This document shows, piece after piece, positions 36,550-48,283 of a stretch of DNA of 64,000 bases. Position numbers and translations under genes: made by a program. The notes under the pieces are model-generated. The model made no database searches, was not told the origin of the DNA, and was given only the letters and a program-made list of their open reading frames with translations. Every line of letters begins with the position of its first letter. Positions within the stretch are counted from its first letter, which is position 1. Origin of the DNA: Lepiota brunneoincarnata. Its lineage: Eukaryota; Basidiomycota; Agaricomycetes; Agaricales; Agaricaceae. Where the stretch lies: positions 682,001 to 746,000 of the forward strand of contig JAEBUN010000003.1 of assembly GCA_023014365.1 (NCBI GenBank). Direction: 5' to 3'.

Positions 36550-39500
36550 TCAAACTCTCATTATTTTTCTCGTCGCCCACTTCCAGCTCTTGACCTGCAC
36601 TAGCCACTCCGTTTTCGTGGAATCTTCTCCAATTCCGTCTGCTATGCTGACACCCTCGTCAGTGAATCTGAACATATCCTCCCCAACATTCCGTTGCAAG
36701 ACCTGTGCAAGAGGGTGTTTCGGCACATGCTGCGTGGAAGGTGTCTTTGTTCGTAGAGTGTTGGTTAGTTTGTCTGGGGCGGCCTTTTGAACAGGATCGT
36801 CCTGAGCCCCTTTCTTGCTAGTGTCCGCCTCGGGTGCAGTTGTAGGTAGTTCATCAACAGACATAGAGACCTCTTCGCTCGACTGTGGAGGTTGGGTATG
36901 TTGTGTCAGGTTCTCCGTAGTCGACGATTCATTCCATAGGTCATAAGCGACAGCTTCTGGTTTCGAAGGATCGCTGTCCGTGAGTTGTGTATCGGTTTTG
37001 GGAACAGTTGTAGTCGGTGAAGGAAGGCGAGAGCTTGTGGTCTCCTGTGCTGGAGAAGGTTCGTCTGACTTGGTCTTGTTCTCGTCGGAGGATGTATTTA
37101 TTGCTATGGTCGAATCATTAATGGTATCCATTGAGATATCCTCTGGTGGTGACGGTGGTGTAGGATTGATATCATTCGTCGATGCAGTTGGGGGAGGTGC
37201 CTCTTGATTAGCTTTGGGGGCATTCTTATCGGCCACCACCAAAACCATCTCATCCTCACGTTCTTCTTCTACCTCGCCTTCCAGAATCAACGAAATGTCA
37301 TATTTCCTCCCCTCCGTGTTTAGATTCGAATCGCGGCTCAGCGACAACAAATAACTCTCCTTGGCGGTCTCGAGGATTACAGGCCGAGCCTGGGCAGTGG
37401 CACGACTATCTGAGGGCTCAACGGGATCAACGTCCATCTCAATGTCTTCCGAGCCATCTAGCGTACGGCGACGTTTGCGCGGAGGAGGTCGATCGACGAG
37501 AGGGGTGGAAGGTGGGGGGAATAGAATATCCCTGAGCAGCGAAGGATCATATTTATACCTGCCATAAGATACATTTGTCAACCGCAGCAGCGGGTCCCAG
37601 GACGAAGTTTGACATACCCAAGTCGCGTGTCACCAGCAAGTCCAGTACCAAACACAACCGTTCGTACACCCATCAACGCCGTTTCCTCCTTGTTCTCGGG
37701 TCCCCAGGAGGGTCGATCGGGCTGCTCATCCTCCGTCGCCTCATCTTCCTGTAGTTCAGGGATGGCATCGAGCACGGTTGCATTCGGCAGCCGTCTCACT
37801 GGAGACCATTGATCCCAACCTCGTCTCCGCTTCCTACCGGCAAATCGAGGGGGTATGTGCAAACGCTGAAGTCCAAGTACAACTGCTCTTCGTTCGCTGT
37901 ATTCGAGGAGTCGCTGGGAACGATTGCGCCGGCCAAGGCCAGGGGCTCCACGAGCGGTTCCCTTCTACAAAGAAGGTAAGCCATCTGGGAAGTTTAGCAA
38001 GCAAGAAAAAGGACAAACCTCGGCAAACTCGACATGTACCACCTCAATCGCACTTCCGTCATGCCCACTTCCCCACCCAGCACTAACCAACCCCCGACCG
38101 TCATTCTCCTCGTTGTCTCCGGACTCATCTTCCATCTTGGCATCCAGATCCTTTACAAAACATCTCTCTCCCCATCCACCAATAAACCTCCCAACAATCT
38201 CCTCTTTCCTTACTGTTGGCATCTTTGGACTTCCGTTCTTCCTATGCGACGCGCCATTGGCAGTCACGGCTCCATTCACTGCAGGCGCATATTTACCCAC
38301 AAACGCCCCAGCACCAACAGCAAAAACGCTGCCAGCGCCAGCACCTGCACATCGGATAATCCTGACTTCGATGCGTAAATCCTTCCCCTTATCTCGTGCG
38401 CGGGCCGTGGCACTCCATGTAAGCCAACCCGAATGTAATGCACACAAGAACAAATCCGAATCGTCCGTGTATATGCGTCGCTTTCTTGGACGCACTGGTG
38501 TCTCCGATTTGTCTTGGTTAGGAGATGCCGACGGAGGCGGCCGGCGCTGAGGGTCAACAGGACGACCAATGACACCTCCACCCCAAATACGCGGCTTAAG
38601 GGGCTTCTCGCAGGGAATATATCCGCTCGGGATAACGATAGTCGCTCGAGTTTCCACATCAAGTATGTCATCTTCCTCACTCTGAGTTACAGTCCTCTCA
38701 GCCTCCTGTTCGTTCTCACCCCCCTGTCTCTTCTTCTCTTTCTCCTTCTCCTTTTCGTTCTCATTCTCCCTTTCCCTCTCCTTCTCGCAGAGATCCTTCT
38801 CTTTCTCTCTTTCCTTCTCTTTCTCCTTCTCCCTCTCACCAATATCCTTCTCCTCCCCGGGCTTCCCATCCTTCTCTTGCTCTTTTTTCTCTACCGCCTT
38901 TCCTTTTCGTTCCTTCCCACTATTGACTCCGATCCACTCTCCAACATCAAAGAAGTACGGGAACGGGGTGTTGGGGTACACAAAAGTGCCGAGATCAATC
39001 TTATATCTCGCCTTGACCTCCTTATCCGCTTGATCCTGTGACCAGGGATCTTCTACACCTTCCTGCGGAGCCGGATAATACCCAACTGGAGCCGCCAGAA
39101 GATGAGGTGGCTGGTGCACTGGTGGCTGGTGTTGCTGGTGTAGATGTGGCTGTGGATGGGTGTGAGGGTGATGTTGACTCTGGAACTGCATCTGCTGCTG
39201 CTCTATTTCATCCAATACCATATAGTCATCATACCCCTGACTATGAGGATGAACATGGCCATGACTTCCATGAGGATACCCATGTCCTAGCACTCTTCCT
39301 TGACTATCTCGATGCGGTACCGGTTGTGACGGTTGCTGGGGATAGGGCTGGTGGATTTCTCTCTCCCTGTCATCCCTCTCCCGCCTCCCGGGACCAGAAC
39401 CAGGAACAGAGGGACCACCCGTCCGCGTCTTTTTCGCATCCTTGCCAGCGCTCATGTTCCCGGCCACATCCTTCCTCGCACTACTGCTACTACCAGGTGC

Positions 39501-42500
39501 AGCAGCACCAGACCCAGGACCGAGAACAGGCGAACCCACTCTTGAACCGGGCTGTGTGATAACAGGTATGAATCTCGTCGGGAATTGACCTTGTAATTGC
39601 CGCTGCGAGGGTGGAGGTGGAGCCCCTCCTTGACTCGGTTGTGGCATCATACTTGCGGAATTGTTTCCACTCCCAGGACCACCTCCGGGACCAGATGAGG
39701 GTGGAATCGGGTGCATACCATGAGCATGGGGATGTGGATGTTGATGAATAACATGCGAGTGGTGATGATGGGACGGGTGATGGTGGTGAACGTATGGTTT
39801 GATGTGTGAGTGAGAATGGGAGTGATGGGAATGATTAGAGGGGGGTGCATTTACAGATGGCGGCGGTGGCGGCCCGCTACTATTGGATGATTGAGGGGGT
39901 GGTGGATAATTGTTACGTTCCCGCTCCCTCTCCCGCTCTCGTTCGCGTTCCCAAGCTCTTTCCCGTTCTCTGTCTCGGTCACGATCAGAGGGGTGTTTGA
40001 CCACAAGCGTTTCAGTCGTGGGTGTGCTCGTTCTCCCGGGCCCGCCTGGACCAGGAGGTAGAGCACCCTGCTGTTGTGAAGACCGATGTTCTCCAGGATC
40101 CCTATCATCTCTTCTCCTTGGGTAATCCCCAGCAGGAGGTCTTGAGTATTCCCCACTATCCCTTGGATGTTCCCTGTCACGTTCTCGTCTGGGATATTCT
40201 CGTGAGCCCGGAACCGGAACTATCTCTCCAGGCTCACGCCCCCTGTAATCCTGTCCAGGTGGAGGCGGGCCCCGCCCAGCGTAATCTCCAGGAGGGGGCA
40301 AGGATCCGGGTTGGCCACGATATTCCTGGTTGGGGGGTACGTCCCTGCGGTATTCTTGTGGAGGCCCGGGCGGCCCAGGCGGGATATCCCTTCTGTAGTC
40401 AAGGCCGGGAGGACCCCTGTAATCCCCAGGTGGTGCTGGGGGCGGACCTCTGTACTCTTGCCCTGAGTGGGCCGGTGGAGGAGGACCGGTAGGACCACCA
40501 TGAGGGTGTGGTGGTGGCCGGCCACCATAATCATCCCTTCGGTAGTCTTGTGAATGAGAAACATGATCACGACGGGAGTATTCTGAAGGCGGAGGTTCAC
40601 GACGGTATTCAGCTGGAGGTGGTCTGTAATCTGCCCGGTAGCCTTCGGGAGGTGGATGAGGCACGGAACGGTAATCCTGACCTGGAGGTGGACCGGGTGC
40701 CTGGCCGGATGGTGGTTCACGCCTGTAGTCTGCTGGGTGGGTGCGTCGGGGGTAAGGGTCGTGGTCGAGATCGCGAGTCTGGTGAGGAGAACGATGGTGT
40801 TGGCGCTCACCTGGTGGTACACCGGGGCCGAATCCTGGTTCTCCACGACGAGGGTCTATATCCCTGTCCCGCTCCCTCAGTTGTTCCCTTTCCCTCAAAT
40901 CCCTCTCTGCCACTAGACGATCCCTTTCCCTATCTCGTTCACGCCGGTGTTCATTCGAATTACGACGTGAGGAGGGGTAGTCTTGAGGGTCGCGCTCACG
41001 ACGGTAGTCATGTGCTTCACGCCTGTAGGCATCAGGGCTGTGACCTGGTCCAGGCGGTGGTGGCAAGTCCCGGCGCATTTCGCGATATTCACCGGGTCCC
41101 CGATGGTCTGATGGAAATATCACCTCAGTACCAAATAGTCAGAGGGGGGAAGACATACCAGAAGGGTGGAGGAGGTTCACGTCGATAGTCACCAGGGGGT
41201 TCACGACGATATTCACTGGGCGGTGGCTCACGTCTGTGGTCGCGGTAGTCCCCATGAGAGGGACCAGGATCCCGCCTGTATTCTCCCGGCGGTGGTGGGC
41301 CTTCCCGTCCCCGGAATTCAGCAGATGGCACAGGTTCCCTTCTGTAATCGGTCGGAGGTGGCTCTCTCCGGTAGTCCCCCTGGGGAGGATGGGCATGCTC
41401 TCGCCTGTAGTCAACCGGTTGTCTGTAGTCACCAGGATCATGTCTGTAGTCCTGCTGGGGCGGTGGTTCGCGCCTGTAATCCCCAGATGTGGATCGGTAG
41501 TCACTAGGAACCGGCGGAGGGAGTCTGGAACTGCCACCGACAGAACCACTAGGAGTCATATATTCATCCCTCTCTCTTCTACTTGGAGGCCCAACTCCAG
41601 TGATTTCGCCTGGCTCGCGTCGGTAGAGCGGGTACTCGCGTGGAGGATATTCGGGGGTTCGGCCAGGGCCTGCGGGAGGCAGCTCACGCTCGGGAATGCG
41701 GGGTGCTATCTCTTTTGCATGCTCGATAGGGTCCTCATTTGTGATTTGGGTGCGTGAGTGGGTGCGTGAGGGGACGCCGCTGCCGGGAGCTGAGCCTGTG
41801 GAAATTTTGTGCGGATCGTCTGCATGATAGATAGGATAGCAATGAGAAATGGCTGAAGCTGAATGTGTATATAAAACAACCTACCTGGTACTCCTGGACC
41901 AATGATGGGAAGGGACGCCGGGGCCGAGAGGTGGAGGTGCGCCGGTGCCAGGACCAGCGAGAGGTGGAGGCGGTACACCGGGTCCAGTAGGAGGGAGCCT
42001 CCTACGGGGTTGGTCCCTTGCAGGATCCCAGTCTCGTTCGCGGTCGCGAAGAGGGGGATTCATGTCTCTGTCACGTTCGCGCTCTCGTTCGGCTGTCAGA
42101 GCAGGATGAGTACGATCACGAAGTTCTCGTTCTCGCCCATCAACTAGAGGAGGACCCGGGACACCAGGCCCCCAGGCACTACTTGCCAGGCTGGGGTTTT
42201 GCAAAGACGCCATCGCAGGCGAAGGATGAGACGAGGATGGACCATGGGATGGTGGAGGCTGAGGGGTTGTGAGCTGGGAGCGGCGAGGAGTCAATGAGCC
42301 AGGCGGAGGAGGTCCTGACACGTAGGGAGATCCGGCGATGGGTGGCGAATGCGACATCGGAAGGCGGGACTGACCGGGGACTGGCACAGGTGTCGGATAA
42401 AGAGGCGTAGATGTGGACGGTGGTGGTGGGGGGGGCGGCGGTTGAGGTTGCTTGTGGAGGTGGTGCGAGTGTGGGTGGGTGTAGTCGGGCGGAGGCATGT

Positions 42501-43041
42501 AAGACTGACTGGGAGTGGTGGGCGGAGGGACACCGGGGCCGGTGGTAGGGGGCGGGTGCGGTGCTGCTGCGTTGGAACTGGCGCGGAGGCGAGTGGAAGG
42601 TGAGGAAGCCGGGTCGTAAGGGGCAGGGTGTGATTGCTGGGGTGTGGAAGGCGGATAAGGATTGCCGACGGGCTGTGACCAAGAATGGGAAGAGGGCAGA
42701 GGAGGACCGTCTTTTGGGTGAGCATAGGGAGAAGTGCCGGTGGATATCGGGGTGGATGGGGCAGAGGAGGGAGCGGGGCGGGCAGAATAGGGAGGAGGCC
42801 AGGTGTTTTGGTTCTGCGATTGGACGCGGGTTCGATCCCACTGTCCTCCTCGGTCTCCTCTCTCTCCTCGTTCTCCTCGTTCTCCAGCACTGCCCGGAGC
42901 ACGGTCACCGTATTCCTGTGGCCCGGTGCTGCTACTGCTGCTGCTGCTGCTGCTGCTGCCGCTACTATTAGGAGGTGGGGGTTGCCTGCGACGATGGGAG
43001 TCATCGGAAGGCGAGTCCTGCAAGAGGGCAGCGACGTTCAT
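36550..43041 (-). CDS. RXT3: Rxt3 histone-deacetylase-complex subunit with very long low-complexity regions
   Basis: A 6.5-kb minus-strand gene read from MNVAALLQDSPSDDSHRRR (43041) to a TGA at 36550-36552. The conserved Rxt3 domain is encoded around 38380-38990: YPNTPFPYFFDVGEWIGVN, VETRATIVIPSGYIPCEKPL, PRIWGGGVIGRPVDP, RRIYTDDSDLFLCALHSGWL and LRIEVRIIRCAG. Later exons give GRFIGGWGERCFVKDLDAKM, QLYLDFSVCTYPLDLPVG, RTVVFGTGLAGDTRLG and the end YRYKYDPSLLRDILFPPP then EWLVQVKSWKWATRKIMRV. In yeast Rxt3 belongs to the large Rpd3 deacetylase complex. N-terminal to the domain lie a poly-Ser run, Pro-rich segments, dozens of YRRE/DYRR units (about 40000-41560), a His-rich block (about 39715-39840) and an E/K/R-rich block (about 38700-38900). 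Introns lie near 41561-41880, 41111-41160, 37960-38030 and 37563-37615. Large opposite-strand frames here are shadows of this biased sequence. Confidence 0.85.
42928..42960. repeat. CTG/CAG trinucleotide repeat coding poly-Ser
   Basis: About ten near-perfect GCT/CTG units inside the first exon of RXT3, read on the minus strand as consecutive AGC serine codons. Such tracts vary in length between strains. Confidence 0.85.
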
Positions 43042-44596
43042 AGGTGAGGACAGAGAGTTGAGTGTGCAATATTTCTCTGTGCTGTGGGCGTCGACGGCAG
43101 GGGAAGCGAGGATGGGGGTGTTGTGGGTTTGCTTGAAGCAGTGGCAAGGCACGCGGAGGGTAGTCAAAATTTGGAATTTACCCGCAAAATTATCCTCGAA
43201 ATGACACAAGCAATCAACGATCTCACGATCGAGATCACCCCACGTGGGCCCTTAAAGGGTAACCAACTCTCTCTTGTCTCTCTTACACACCTGGTTCTCA
43301 ACACTGTAGAGCGCTCACACCAGGAACTTTCCCAACAACCTGGCCCTCAATGATGGACACCTTTCAGCTCACGTCACAGATGACGACTCCTACACTCACG
43401 TGTTCCTGCTCTCACTGTGCGCATTGGCCATCCCTCCCCCTTGCATAAGAATGGTAACCTCCAACTTTGTACGTACATCCGCTTCCGTAACTCGACCATT
43501 CCTGGACCCGTTCTGATGATATGCAAGTATATGATGCAAATGATCTTATTATTTCCCTCCTTCTCTGCCGAGTCCCAACGAACCTGCCAGGTCCATCCCT
43601 CCTAACAGATAGGATCTTTTGCCCGTGTGTTCGCACGACCAGAACCCCCCATCCTAACCACTCCAAAATATGACACTCGATGTCGTCTTTGTTCCAGATC
43701 CTGAGTCAAAGACGTCGACGATCCAATCGATCCCATCAAACTTGTCGCCGGCTATCTCCGAACCAAATGTACACACCAAGGATAAAATGCTGATAAATCT
43801 CGATATATCAATCGTTATCCACTCCCCGGAATTAACAACACCACCACACCCTCTGATTGATAGATGTAGACTACCAAGTTGCTGTGTTGTCAGTTGCTGT
43901 AGATCCCGGAGACCGTACGGCGTTTGCGTTAGCATCTTGACATACAACAGAACAACACTTCGGCGCTCAGCTGGCCAGGTTCGGGGACCGCAACAGCGAA
44001 TGTTGTTCGTAGAATCTATGACCGCAGTAGCTTTCGCTCAAAGGCAGTGAACAAATAACCCGGGTCCTTGCCCCACATTCCAAACCTGAGCACTCTTAGA
44101 ATGACTTCACCGCCCATCTCGTGGTATGAAATACCTAGGAGTCTCAAAGAACTTCACATCACAGCCACGAGGCATTCCTCCCCTCCGTCGTGTAGTGGAT
44201 TCTAATACCACCCCACTGCTTCTATACACAATATCAATGCCCTAGCACTACACCCACTTAGCACATTACCCCCGACGCCTGATCGTTGCATTGTACCTCG
44301 GATCTCGCCCGAGATGAGGAAGCAACGATTGTTGACCTTGCCGTCATCAGAACTTCCCTTTTCTGATGTCATCATATCTTTGCGGCTAAGCTTTAAAACG
44401 CTGTCGCCGAGAGGAAGCAGATGTCTTATTAATGCAGTGCTTGAAGCACAAAAACTTTCAGCGGGAATGACGGTGAGAGAACAATAGCGACCGATCAAAC
44501 AACCCAGAGAGAGAGGGAGAGAGAGAGAGAACGGAGGGGAGGGGGGGCACGAGTAATCCTAAACTGGTGTTCACCAATGTCTACCTGCCCCCCCAC
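43042..44596. other. 1.5-kb non-coding interval with a GA microsatellite
   Basis: Lies upstream of RXT3 and downstream of the GatA gene. Frames of up to 126 codons (43670-44050 plus, 43654-43947 minus) show no motif and overlap each other. A purine-rich GA repeat lies at about 44507-44531, followed by a G-rich stretch. I recognise no gene or transposon here. Confidence 0.5.
44507..44531. repeat. (GA)n microsatellite
   Basis: A short run of GA units with one GGG interruption, followed by a G-rich tract to 44548, just beyond the 3' end of the GatA gene. Confidence 0.8.
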
Positions 44597-46557
44597 TCAC
44601 GCCAACCCCTCCACTACTTCCCCAACCCTTATGACCAATTCATCGCTCCCCCACTGTCCAACAACACTAACACCAACAGGCCAACCATCACTACCTGGAT
44701 CCAAAAACTTGTTAGGGATCGGTACACTGAGAGCTGGGAGACCCGCAAGCGACGCAGGAGCGGTGAGTACATCTTGAACGTACGAGTCCAAACTCGACTT
44801 GCTCTCCCGGGTTCCTGTCGCCGGTTCGGTTTCGATCAGAGGAGCAGTGCGGATGGCAGATGGGTGGATCAGAACATCGACTCCTTCCTTGTCTTTGGAA
44901 AGTTGGTGTTCAGTTGGAGTAGGGCCGTGGAAATACAAATTTGGTAGCGAGAAGATGTGGTCAAAGTCATTTTTGACCAGCTGTCTGACTCGTTGAGCCT
45001 GAAGGAAGTAGTTATCAAACGCGCTGACGGGTGGTGAGTCACCAGTACGTTTGTGGTTATAGAATCAACTTACTCTGCAGTTAACGCATATGTTCCTAAT
45101 AGAATGCGCTTTTTCACTTCCGGTCCAAAGCCTTTGGACCGAGAAAGGGCGTAATTTCTTGAAGTCTTGGTGAGGTCGCTTCCAGGAGGGGGGCGAATAT
45201 GGAGACCTATCATGATCTTTGTGGGTTCACAACCAGGGTGATACAGAGCACGATCGCACCATATTGAATGCCGTCGTAACGAGCGAGATTACTACTAGCC
45301 TCAGCACTGGCGAGCACATAGTAAGAACCTAAAGCATATGAAGTTGATGGTAGTGACACCGGTACGACCGAGGCCCCTTGTCGCCGAAGAGCTCCTATGA
45401 CCTTTCGCAGGGACTCAATAATAGATGGTGATAGCTCTGAAGGAAAGTACTCCTGATGAAATGGGCTGAGTACAAATGCCAAAATGCTCCAGGTAGGTAT
45501 CGTACTTGAGGTATACCGATTCGAAGACCATGTAAGGATCCCTTCCAAGACGACAAGCGGCTTTGGAGAGAGTCTAGTGATAGTGCCCTCACTTCAGGAG
45601 TTGCTGATGTCGGGTCTCTTGAATCGTGTCTAGATATGAGTCCTAGAGCCATATCAATATTTATCAAAGGAAGGACCAAGACAGGCATACGGAATATCTC
45701 CTTCATATTATGAACCTTGGGCGCAAGAATACCAACGCAATCCAAACTGTCCGCGTACGACACCACCCCCCACCTATCTAAAAGTTTTGGAATCCCCGAA
45801 CCAATCCGACAAGCGACCCACTTACCGGCTGATGAGTCCATATGATGGCTTGAGACCAGCAACACCGCAGTACGATGCAGGTAACCGTACAGAGCCCCCA
45901 GTATCAGTTCCTAACGCCCTAGTATATTTATCACAGCTGGACAAACACCAAAAGCAGGCTTCCACTTACATATGACACATTCCGGCAGCCACAGCAGCAG
46001 CGCTACCACCTGAGCTGCCTCCAGGATATCGTTTTTCTCTCTCTGACCAAGGAGCGTTCGCAGCTGGGTGTTGAAACGGATTTATTGTAGGTCCATAGTG
46101 GGAATGCTTGTTGAGAGAACTGTCGAGTACAAGATCAGGAAAAACGCGCCCATATATCAGTGAACAAATATACCCCATCCCAAACTCGTCGCAATTGGTT
46201 TTCCCAACAATATCCGCCCCAGCGTCGCGCAATAATTTGACTACCGTAGCATCGAACGGTGACATGAAACCTGGAATAACTCAGATAAGTTCTATTGTTA
46301 TAGCAACAGGGACATTGCAGCGCGCCTTCAAGGATAGCAGAGGAACATGATGTCGGAGAGTCGACGGTTGCGATATTATCCTTCACGGCGACAGCGACCC
46401 CGGAAAGTGGTAAGCCTGTGAGGGGTGCATCTGGAGCCGGTATAGTGTAAATGAAGGCATTGACAGTTGGGTTTTTTTCAGCAATGACTTGTCTCCATTG
46501 CTGTGCGACAGTAGCTATGGACCTCTTCGATATACCGGGCAGACGTGGTTTCATAGC
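44597..46557 (-). CDS. HER2: Glutamyl-tRNA(Gln) amidotransferase subunit A, mitochondrial (GatA/Her2)
   Basis: Amidase-signature enzyme that converts Glu-tRNA(Gln) to Gln-tRNA(Gln) in mitochondria together with GatB and GatF/C. Starts [20 protein letters not shown] at 46557. The catalytic lysine lies in [20 protein letters not shown]; the next exon has [20 protein letters not shown] and NCDEFGMG; then [19 protein letters not shown] with the cis-serine loop, and [20 protein letters not shown] with the nucleophilic serine, then [11 protein letters not shown] and [17 protein letters not shown]. Toward the end are [19 protein letters not shown] and [18 protein letters not shown] with GVSVVGQW. 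All key amidase residues seem present. Several introns. No long targeting peptide is obvious in this start choice. Divergent from MAK11, with only about 120 bp between the starts. Confidence 0.88.
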
Positions 46558-46679
46558 ATCGGGCGTAGGACAATATTTGAATGTCGGCAAATACTCGGAG
46601 GATAACGACCACGACATCAAATAGACGCAAATAGAAGATCTGATCCACGAAAAAGTTACGTCCTGCCAATTCTAACAAG
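46558..46679. promoter_or_regulatory. Compact bidirectional promoter (GatA / MAK11)
   Basis: The two start codons face away from each other with 122 bp between them, so the genes must share or interleave their promoters. No TATA box is evident. Confidence 0.55.
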
Positions 46680-48248
46680 ATGGGCAGAGCACAAGAACAA
46701 CTAGGGCGCCCTCTCAAGAAAAAAGCTCGCCTCAATACCGAGGTAAAGAAACAACAATGGGCCAGGTCCTCTCAGTCGGATTCCGCTACAACTAACTCGC
46801 AGAAGGGAGTCGCAGCAGGGCAGACTGCCGCTGCAATAGCACCAGTAACCAAAAACAAAGGAAAGGCAAAAGAGACAAGTCCAGTTGATGCGGAGCCCAG
46901 TGAGGAGGGACTACCATTGACATTCAAGATTGTCGCAGGTTCATATGAAAAGCTACTATACGGGATCGAGGGCAACACAACCTATTCCGATGACTCAGGC
47001 CTCCAATTTCATCTGGAAGCTATTTTCGCCTTTCCCGCTCATGTGTCGTGTATAAAAGCGGTCGCAGCTTCGCCACATGGTGGCAAGTGGCTGGCAACAG
47101 GGAGTGCAGATGAAATCATCAAGGTGTGGGATTTGCGGAGGAGAAAAGAGATTGGTGGGTTGATGCACCACGAAGGTTTGCTTCGCTATGTTTCTTTTCA
47201 GCAGAAAGATACTTATGCTACATTAAGGTTCTATAACCCATCTTGTTTTTCCATCTCGATCACATTTGCTTTCAGCATCTGAAGATGGCACTCTTTGTCT
47301 CTTTCGGGCTCGTGACTGGGCCGTCCTCCGTTCACTAAAAGGCCACAAAGGCCGCGTCAACTCTGTAGCTGTCCACCCTTCCGGGAAAGTAGCATTGAGT
47401 GTTGGAAAGGACAGAGCCCTTCGAATGTGGGATCTCATGCGAGGTAAGGGTGTGGCCAGTACAAAGCTTGGAAAGGGTAAGTCGAGAGACACTCCCTCCC
47501 ACGTCCCCGCTCGATAAGCATGAATGTAGAAGGAGAACTTGTACGGTGGTCGGTTGACGGGAAGCTCTTCGTCGTACAGTCCGGTTCAACAATCGACATC
47601 TATAATACTGTATGTTGCTTCCCTTGCTATACCCCTTTTTAACTCTCTCTCTTCTACAGGAAATGACCCTCCTCCACACGATCCAACACCCCTCTCGAGT
47701 GCATGACGTCAAGTTTTGCGAGCGAGTCGTTGGAGAAGGCCAAGTCCTTCTGGTCGGCGCGGAAGACAAGAAACTTTCCATTTACGATCCACCCGAAGAT
47801 TCGTCACAGCAACCGATACTTATTGCCTGGATGATTGGGCATGGAAACAGGTTCACTTCCCCACCTCCTTGAAGCACAACATATGCTAATCTTGAATAGA
47901 GTAAAAGCAATCCAAACTCTACGTATCACTCTCCCACCCTCGAGTGGCCGAGCTTCGACGACAATAATAACTACAATATGCTCTGACGGGAAGATCCACG
48001 TATACGACATGCATTCGGTACCCGCTACTTCAGAGCAAGCCATCAATATCTTTCCCGTCGCAGAGTACGACACGAAGGGTACTCGCCTTACATGCGTGAC
48101 ATTGGCTGATGGCAATGTCGAGGCTCACGGGTTGACCAATCGCAAACGGAAGAATAGCTCAGAGGGGGGCACCGAATCGAATCCTGATTCCGATTCTTAC
48201 GCGGACGAGAATGAATGGGAGGAGGAAGAAGAGGGCGAAGAGGGTTAA
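46680..48248 (+). CDS. MAK11: WD-repeat ribosome-biogenesis protein Mak11/PAK1IP1
   Basis: Five exons with introns at 47176-47227, about 47477-47528, about 47610-47660 and about 47851-47899. The N-terminus is basic (GRPLKKKARLNTEVKKQQW) and probably nuclear. WD-repeat stretches: TFKIVAGSYEKLLYGIEG, FPAHVSCIKAVAASPHGGKW, LATGSADEIIKVWDLRRRKE, SASEDGTLCLFRARDWAVLR, SLKGHKGRVNSVAVHPSGKV, KDRALRMWDLMRGKGVAS and VLLVGAEDKKLSIYDPPE. The order and spacing match Mak11/PAK1IP1, needed for 60S ribosomal subunit maturation in yeast. The C-terminus carries HGLTNRKRKNS and an acidic tail (ENEWEEEEEGEEG). The unspliced frame at the first intron runs into a stop, so splicing is required to give HHEGSITHLVFPSRSHLLSA. 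Confidence 0.9.
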
Positions 48249-48283
48249 ATCAAGCTATGCTATGACTATGGTACATATGCCTC

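Noticed and set aside
42820..42840. tRNA B-box-like ggttcgatccc
   Set aside because: No A box, acceptor stem or cloverleaf around it; it is coding sequence of RXT3 (DRTRVQ).
38514..43004. Several frames of 100-240 codons on both strands in the RXT3 region
   Set aside because: Produced by biased, repetitive coding sequence; they are rich in L/V/H or P/T/S runs and cross RXT3 coding exons out of frame.
43654..44050. Overlapping frames of 97 and 126 codons upstream of RXT3
   Set aside because: They oppose each other, have no motif and no sensible splice extensions.
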